Source of the DNA: Psychrobacter sp.
Lineage (GTDB): Bacteria > Pseudomonadota > Gammaproteobacteria > Pseudomonadales > Moraxellaceae
Length of the DNA stretch: 35,067 nucleotides
Reading direction: 5' to 3'
Assembly: GCA_020024075.1 (NCBI GenBank)
Contig: JAHHUJ010000002.1
Span: 1-35,067, forward strand
Positions 31,743 to 35,067 of this stretch are shown piece by piece (position 1 is the first letter of the stretch; each line of letters opens with the position of its first letter). The notes below the pieces were generated by a model, which was not told where the DNA came from, ran no database searches, and saw only the letters and a program-made list of their open reading frames with translations. A program made the translations under genes and the position numbers.

Positions 31743-32995
31743 GATAACGCTACAAACTCAATACCAGCATAATCTTGTAAGCGCTTAATCAAGGCTTCAC
31801 CCATCGCAGCAGCGGGTGTCCAAAACCCTCCTTCCACTTCCTGCTTATTAATATCTTGCAGGAGACACAGCGCACTTTGTGCCAGCATTTGACAAGTACC
31901 GCCATAACCAGGGTCTTTGTCACCTGTCACTTTGGTTAATACTTCATGATTGGTATTGGTATAACCAAAGAAGCGAATATCGAAGCAGCCATTTTCTTGT
32001 TGTGACTTAGAAGGGCCTTCACCAGACTTAGGCAATATATGCTCATTTAGTAATTCACGACTGGGCTTAAACATCATACTTGCCGCAAAGCCTGCAATAC
32101 CTGCCGTCATTCCATAACTCATAAGACGACCTTTCAGACCTGCTGGCAGCCACATGGCTTCATCATATTTAAAGTTGCGACCGTATTGATAATCGCGTAG
32201 TTGATTGGAGCGATGAACAATACGGGTATTGATAGAGGCCATAATAAAGGGCGCTACCCAGCGCTCATTTTCAGCATCCCACTGAGGGAGGTTAACATTC
32301 TGTTGACGCACATTAGGGCGATTGTCATCATCATTTAACAGATAAGGATTGGCCATTTGTTTGCGCAGGGATTTGTCTTTGCCAAGCTCCTCAAAGATAG
32401 TAGCCATCGAAGACACCGTCCCGCCTGACAAGCCTCCTTTGGCCGCTTTCACCCGCATATTGATGGTTTCACAATACTCGCCATACTCTTTTTGGGCATA
32501 GTTTTGAGTGAATAATACGCCTAGATCCGAAGGCAGGGAGTCAAAGCCACAAGAGTTGATGATACGAGCACCAGACTCTTTGGCAGTTTGTTGATACTTA
32601 TCGAGCATATCTTTGATGAATAAAGCCTCACCCGTTAAGTCGACATAGTCTGTGCCATTTTCAGCACACGCTTTGATCAAAGGCTCTCCATATTTTAGAT
32701 AAGGTCCTACTGTGGAGATTATCACTTGGGCTTGTGTTACCATTTTAGTTAAACTATCAGCATCTTCACTATCTGCAATGATAATCGGCAGATCTGTATT
32801 GCCCAGTTGTGTTTTAACTTGCTCAAGTTTTTGTTGATTACGCCCAGCAATCGCCCAGCTTACCTCATTGTCCTTACCCTTTGCTGCTAACAACTTTTGT
32901 AAATATTCAGCAACCAATTGACCCACAAAACTTGTGGCACCATACAGAACAATCCCGTATTTATGCTGGGGTGTTTTTACGTTTTCATTTGTCAT
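31736..32995 (-). CDS. Saccharopine dehydrogenase-like NAD(P)-binding oxidoreductase
   Basis: A 419-residue protein with an N-terminal Rossmann fold: YGIVLYGATSFVGQLVAEYL (about 13-32), then SWAIAGRNQQKL and the NYVDLTGE-like GTDYVDLTGEALF. The family is annotated as saccharopine dehydrogenase and includes mycobacterial trans-acting enoyl reductases. Lysine breakdown via saccharopine is unlikely, since no partner gene is present. A Gly/Ala/Met-rich hydrophobic segment near GMTAGIAGFAASMMF could touch a membrane. The frame reaches an ATG at 33049, but I start at 32995, where AAGGGA lies upstream and the conserved sequence begins 12 residues later. It is convergent with tex. Function and substrate are unknown. 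Confidence 0.85.
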   Translation of the reverse strand: MTNENVKTPQHKYGIVLYGATSFVGQLVAEYLQKLLAAKGKDNEVSWAIAGRNQQKLEQVKTQLGNTDLPIIIADSEDADSLTKMVTQAQVIISTVGPYLKYGEPLIKACAENGTDYVDLTGEALFIKDMLDKYQQTAKESGARIINSCGFDSLPSDLGVLFTQNYAQKEYGEYCETINMRVKAAKGGLSGGTVSSMATIFEELGKDKSLRKQMANPYLLNDDDNRPNVRQQNVNLPQWDAENERWVAPFIMASINTRIVHRSNQLRDYQYGRNFKYDEAMWLPAGLKGRLMSYGMTAGIAGFAASMMFKPSRELLNEHILPKSGEGPSKSQQENGCFDIRFFGYTNTNHEVLTKVTGDKDPGYGGTCQMLAQSALCLLQDINKQEVEGGFWTPAAAMGEALIKRLQDYAGIEFVALSA

Positions 32996-33050
32996 ATAGA
33001 TTAATCCCTTAAAATATTTATTATTTATCTGGCTATTTAGCTTATCCAAG

Positions 33051-33098
33051 TAGCTTTTTATCCAAACAGCTCTTTATTTGAATAGCTCTTTATTTAGC
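33051..33098. repeat. Tandem repeat, 16 bp x 3
   Basis: Copies at 33051-33066, 33067-33082 and 33083-33098 with consensus TAGCTCTTTATTTGAA; a partial copy precedes at 33038. Confidence 0.85.
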
Positions 33099-33351
33099 TA
33101 TCGACCAACAACGCTAATGGCAATAAATTCATTAAAGCACACTGCTTTATTATCCGAAACTACAGTTTGTAAGGATGCCTTAGCCTGTGGCAATAAGACA
33201 GTAAAAGCTGAGGGTGCGTAAAATTTCACTTTTTATTCATATTTTTATCAAATGTGTGGTATCACATAGCGCCATTTAGACGTAAAATAGCTTAATGATT
33301 GCTTATGGGTGAATGTGCTACACTAATTGCAATTTTTAAACCTGTTTTTAA

Positions 33352-33410
33352 CCTTAGCGCTTAATAAAAAGCTAAGGCAATTGTATAGGTAAGGCGGGCT
33401 TGCCATTACC
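33352..33410 (+). ncRNA. Two adjacent hairpins upstream of dapA (unassigned)
   Basis: CCTTAGC (33352-33358)/GCTAAGG (33371-33377) is a perfect 7-bp stem. GGTAAGGC (33388-33395) pairs with GCC-A-TTACC (33402-33410) with one bulged A. Neither is followed by a T-run. It lies about 210 bases upstream of dapA and could be a leader element or small RNA if transcribed. Confidence 0.3.
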
Positions 33411-33492
33411 CTAATTCAAAATTCAATACAACTAACTCCCTTTATTTGCCGTGATTTTATTGTTCACTCGTAAATTTTAAATTAAATGTTAG

Positions 33493-33520
33493 TTGCGTAG
33501 TAAAAAGCACTTGTTATGAT
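33493..33520 (+). promoter_or_regulatory. Probable dapA promoter
   Basis: TTGCGT (33493-33498), 16-base spacer, TATGAT (33515-33520), giving a leader of about 90 bases. Confidence 0.5.
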
Positions 33521-33619
33521 AGTCCTAGCTACTATCAAATCCGCTCAAAAAGATTGATATGACAAATAAACACGCTAATATATTGAAGTAACTTTAGTTA
33601 AAAATAACAAGGCAATATT

Positions 33620-34528
33620 ATGAGTAACCCTTATTCTGAATTTAAAACCCAACTACAAGGCTCAATGGTTGCCTTAGTCACTCCTATGCTGACTAATGGG
33701 GAGGTAGATTATCCTCGTCTAGCCGAGCTAATTGACTGGCATATTGAGCAAGGTACAGACTGTTTAGTAGCAGTCGGTACTACTGGTGAATCTGCTACCT
33801 TATCTATGCAAGAACACAGTGATGTGATCCGCTTTTTTGTGAAGCACGTTAAGGGTCGTATTCCTGTTATCGCTGGAACCGGTGCCAACAACACCCAAGA
33901 AGCCATTCATTTAACCTCAGAGGCAAAAGATGCTGGTGCTGACTGCGCCTTGTTAGTAGCGCCCTATTACAATAAGCCCACGCAAGAAGGCTTATTTCAG
34001 CACTACAAAGCGATTGCTGAAGCTGTAGATATGCCACAAATGCTTTATAATGTGCCAGGACGTACTGTGGTAGATATTGCACAAGAGACGGTGGAGCGCC
34101 TAGCTGATATTGAAAACATTGTCGCCATCAAAGACGCTACTGGTTCTGTAGAACGTGGAAAATCACTAATTGAAGCTTTAGGCGATCGTATCGTGGTGCT
34201 ATCAGGTGATGACAATACGGCGCTAGAGCTTATGAAACATGGTGCTAAAGGCAACATCTCAGTAACAGCAAATATTGTGCCTAAAGCCATGAGCCAAGTG
34301 TTCAATGCCGCTTTAAAAGGTGACTTCGAAACCGCTACCAAAGTTCACGATACTATCAAGCCACTGCACGAGTTGATGTTTGTTGAATCTAGCCCCATTC
34401 CAGTGAAGTATGCTTTGAATAAAATGGGCAAAATTGAACAAGGCATTCGCCTACCAATGGTTTGGTTAAGTGAACAGTACCATGATCAGGTAGATGCAGG
34501 CTTACGTGCCGCAGGTTTAATTGACTAA
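33620..34528 (+). CDS. dapA: 4-hydroxy-tetrahydrodipicolinate synthase DapA
   Basis: Condenses pyruvate with aspartate semialdehyde, the first committed step of lysine and diaminopimelate synthesis. A 302-residue TIM barrel with Schiff-base Lys171 (VAIKDATGS), Tyr143 (MLYNVPGRT) and Arg148, and GTTGESATL (about 53-61) at the pyruvate site. The N-terminus is about ten residues longer than E. coli DapA. ACAAGGC precedes the ATG. It is followed after 124 bases by a BamC-like lipoprotein, as dapA is followed by bamC in E. coli, with no terminator between. Confidence 0.97.
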   Translation: MSNPYSEFKTQLQGSMVALVTPMLTNGEVDYPRLAELIDWHIEQGTDCLVAVGTTGESATLSMQEHSDVIRFFVKHVKGRIPVIAGTGANNTQEAIHLTSEAKDAGADCALLVAPYYNKPTQEGLFQHYKAIAEAVDMPQMLYNVPGRTVVDIAQETVERLADIENIVAIKDATGSVERGKSLIEALGDRIVVLSGDDNTALELMKHGAKGNISVTANIVPKAMSQVFNAALKGDFETATKVHDTIKPLHELMFVESSPIPVKYALNKMGKIEQGIRLPMVWLSEQYHDQVDAGLRAAGLID

Positions 34529-34562
34529 TAGCATCAATTAGCTCCCAGTATGATTAACTTCG

Positions 34563-34588
34563 GTACTTTTGACCATCAGTACTTTTGA
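34563..34588. repeat. Short direct repeat, period 16 bp
   Basis: GTACTTTTGA at 34563-34572 and 34579-34588, 35 bases after the dapA stop. Confidence 0.65.
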
Positions 34589-34652
34589 ATACAAGCTGTA
34601 TAGGCAGTTAGAAATTTATCTCTTTGCTTGTGCCGCTGACAAAGGATGACCC

Positions 34653-35003
34653 ATGTCTCACATTGAACTTTCAAATCATTCACAGCCCTCTGTGGCCACA
34701 ACCTTGCGCACAGCAATGAAGGTTGCGGTTATTGCAGCAAGCAGCGTTGCTTTTTTATCAGGATGCCAAGCAACTAAAGGGGCTTTCGGTAAAATTGATG
34801 ATGGCAGCTTAGCTTATCAAAAAGCTGAAAAACTTGACCCTATTCAATTGCCAGCAGATCAAGAGACCGCTCCTTTTGTTCCGCTTTACCCTACTCCTGC
34901 TGTAGGGGTTAACACCCTTGATATTGAGAACGAGTCTGGTAAACGTTATGAATTACCACCACCTCATCGTCAAGTACCTACAGCCAATGAAGCGGGCAAT
35001 TAA
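34653..35003 (+). CDS. Short BamC/NlpB-like lipoprotein (N-terminal segment only)
   Basis: A 116-residue lipoprotein. The hydrophobic core at about 24-34 ends in the lipobox LSGC, with Cys38 as the lipidated residue, leaving about 79 mature residues. The mature part is Pro-rich and probably unstructured. Its pattern GSLAYQKAEKLDPIQLPA...LDIENESGKRYELPPP resembles the N-terminal stretch of BamC, the lasso that lies along BamD in the outer-membrane assembly machine. The two folded domains of E. coli BamC (about 344 residues in all) are absent, and the frame ends in a real stop. The place just after dapA is that of bamC. The ATG has AAAGGA upstream. Whether it is a working mini-BamC is inference. 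Confidence 0.75.
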   Translation: MSHIELSNHSQPSVATTLRTAMKVAVIAASSVAFLSGCQATKGAFGKIDDGSLAYQKAEKLDPIQLPADQETAPFVPLYPTPAVGVNTLDIENESGKRYELPPPHRQVPTANEAGN

Positions 35004-35067
35004 TTGTCAGCTTCATTATTTACCGCCGCTACTCTACTTTTTAACCCCCTTTTTAGGGATACTGACA

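Larger units (their letters stand above)
32996..33619. other. Long divergent intergenic region upstream of dapA
   Basis: 624 bases. It contains the repeat at 33051-33098, two successive hairpins at 33352-33410 and a probable dapA promoter at 33493-33520. I looked for a lysine riboswitch and did not recognise one. No small gene with a ribosome-binding site seen. Confidence 0.55.

Noticed and set aside
32996..33049. Longer start of the saccharopine-dehydrogenase-like gene at 33049
   Set aside because: The extra 18 codons lie in AT-rich leader DNA without a ribosome-binding site; AAGGGA precedes the ATG at 32995.
33100..33619. Lysine riboswitch upstream of dapA
   Set aside because: The region has only two simple hairpins; the multi-helix core and conserved junction bases of the lysine riboswitch were not recognised.

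Overview
The window looks like a stretch of core chromosome from a gammaproteobacterium of the family Moraxellaceae, most like Psychrobacter. This rests on the protein families, on the Pseudomonadales gene order TPR protein-lolB-ispE-tRNA-Gln-prs-rplY-pth, on the ubiG-mupP-yciK cluster, on the moderately AT-rich DNA and on the very AT-rich gaps. No insertion sequence, prophage, CRISPR array, rRNA or replication origin was found. I see no new multi-gene defence or biosynthetic system. The unusual signals are in the intergenic DNA and in small details of ordinary genes.

Layout. 1-5000 (minus strand): a cut-off HD-domain protein, an isochorismatase-family hydrolase, and the fadB-fadA beta-oxidation operon. 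5.5-14.1 kb (plus): ispA, a secreted TPR protein, lolB, ispE, two identical tRNA-Gln(UUG) genes, prs, rplY and pth. 14.3-15.7 kb (plus): panD and a Na+/Ca2+-type exchanger. 15.8-20.1 kb: fadH (minus) diverging from an acyl-CoA synthetase (plus). 20.2-24.1 kb (minus): a class V aminotransferase, a pair of bacterioferritin subunits, bfd and dsbA. 24.5-27.6 kb (plus): ubiG, mupP/gph, yciK and ybiI. 27.8-31.6 kb: ompR (minus) diverging from tex (plus). 31.7-35.0 kb: a saccharopine-dehydrogenase-like protein (minus), then dapA and a very short BamC-like lipoprotein (plus).

How the genes work together. FadB/FadA, FadH and the acyl-CoA synthetase cover activation and degradation of saturated and unsaturated fatty acids. 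The two bacterioferritin subunits have complementary defects: one keeps the ferroxidase ligands but lacks the haem methionine, the other keeps the methionine but has lost most ferroxidase ligands. This suggests a mixed shell, with Bfd as the iron-release partner. A Fur-box-like site lies upstream of bfd. LolB, the BamC-like lipoprotein and DsbA serve the envelope. IspA and IspE serve isoprenoid synthesis, and UbiG acts on the ubiquinone ring.

Most notable observations: (1) at least 18 intergenic sites carry short tandem duplications with periods of about 11-21 bp, often 15-17 bp; the sequence differs at each site and several arrays start on or just after a stop codon; (2) the rplY leader can fold into a compact three-way junction just upstream of the start codon; (3) the dapA-linked BamC is reduced to about 79 mature residues, apparently only the N-terminal lasso; (4) several other unassigned inverted repeats occur, between the tRNA-Gln genes, between rplY and pth, and upstream of dsbA, fadB and dapA. 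Several starts were moved downstream of the longest open frame, using ribosome-binding sites or a promoter.
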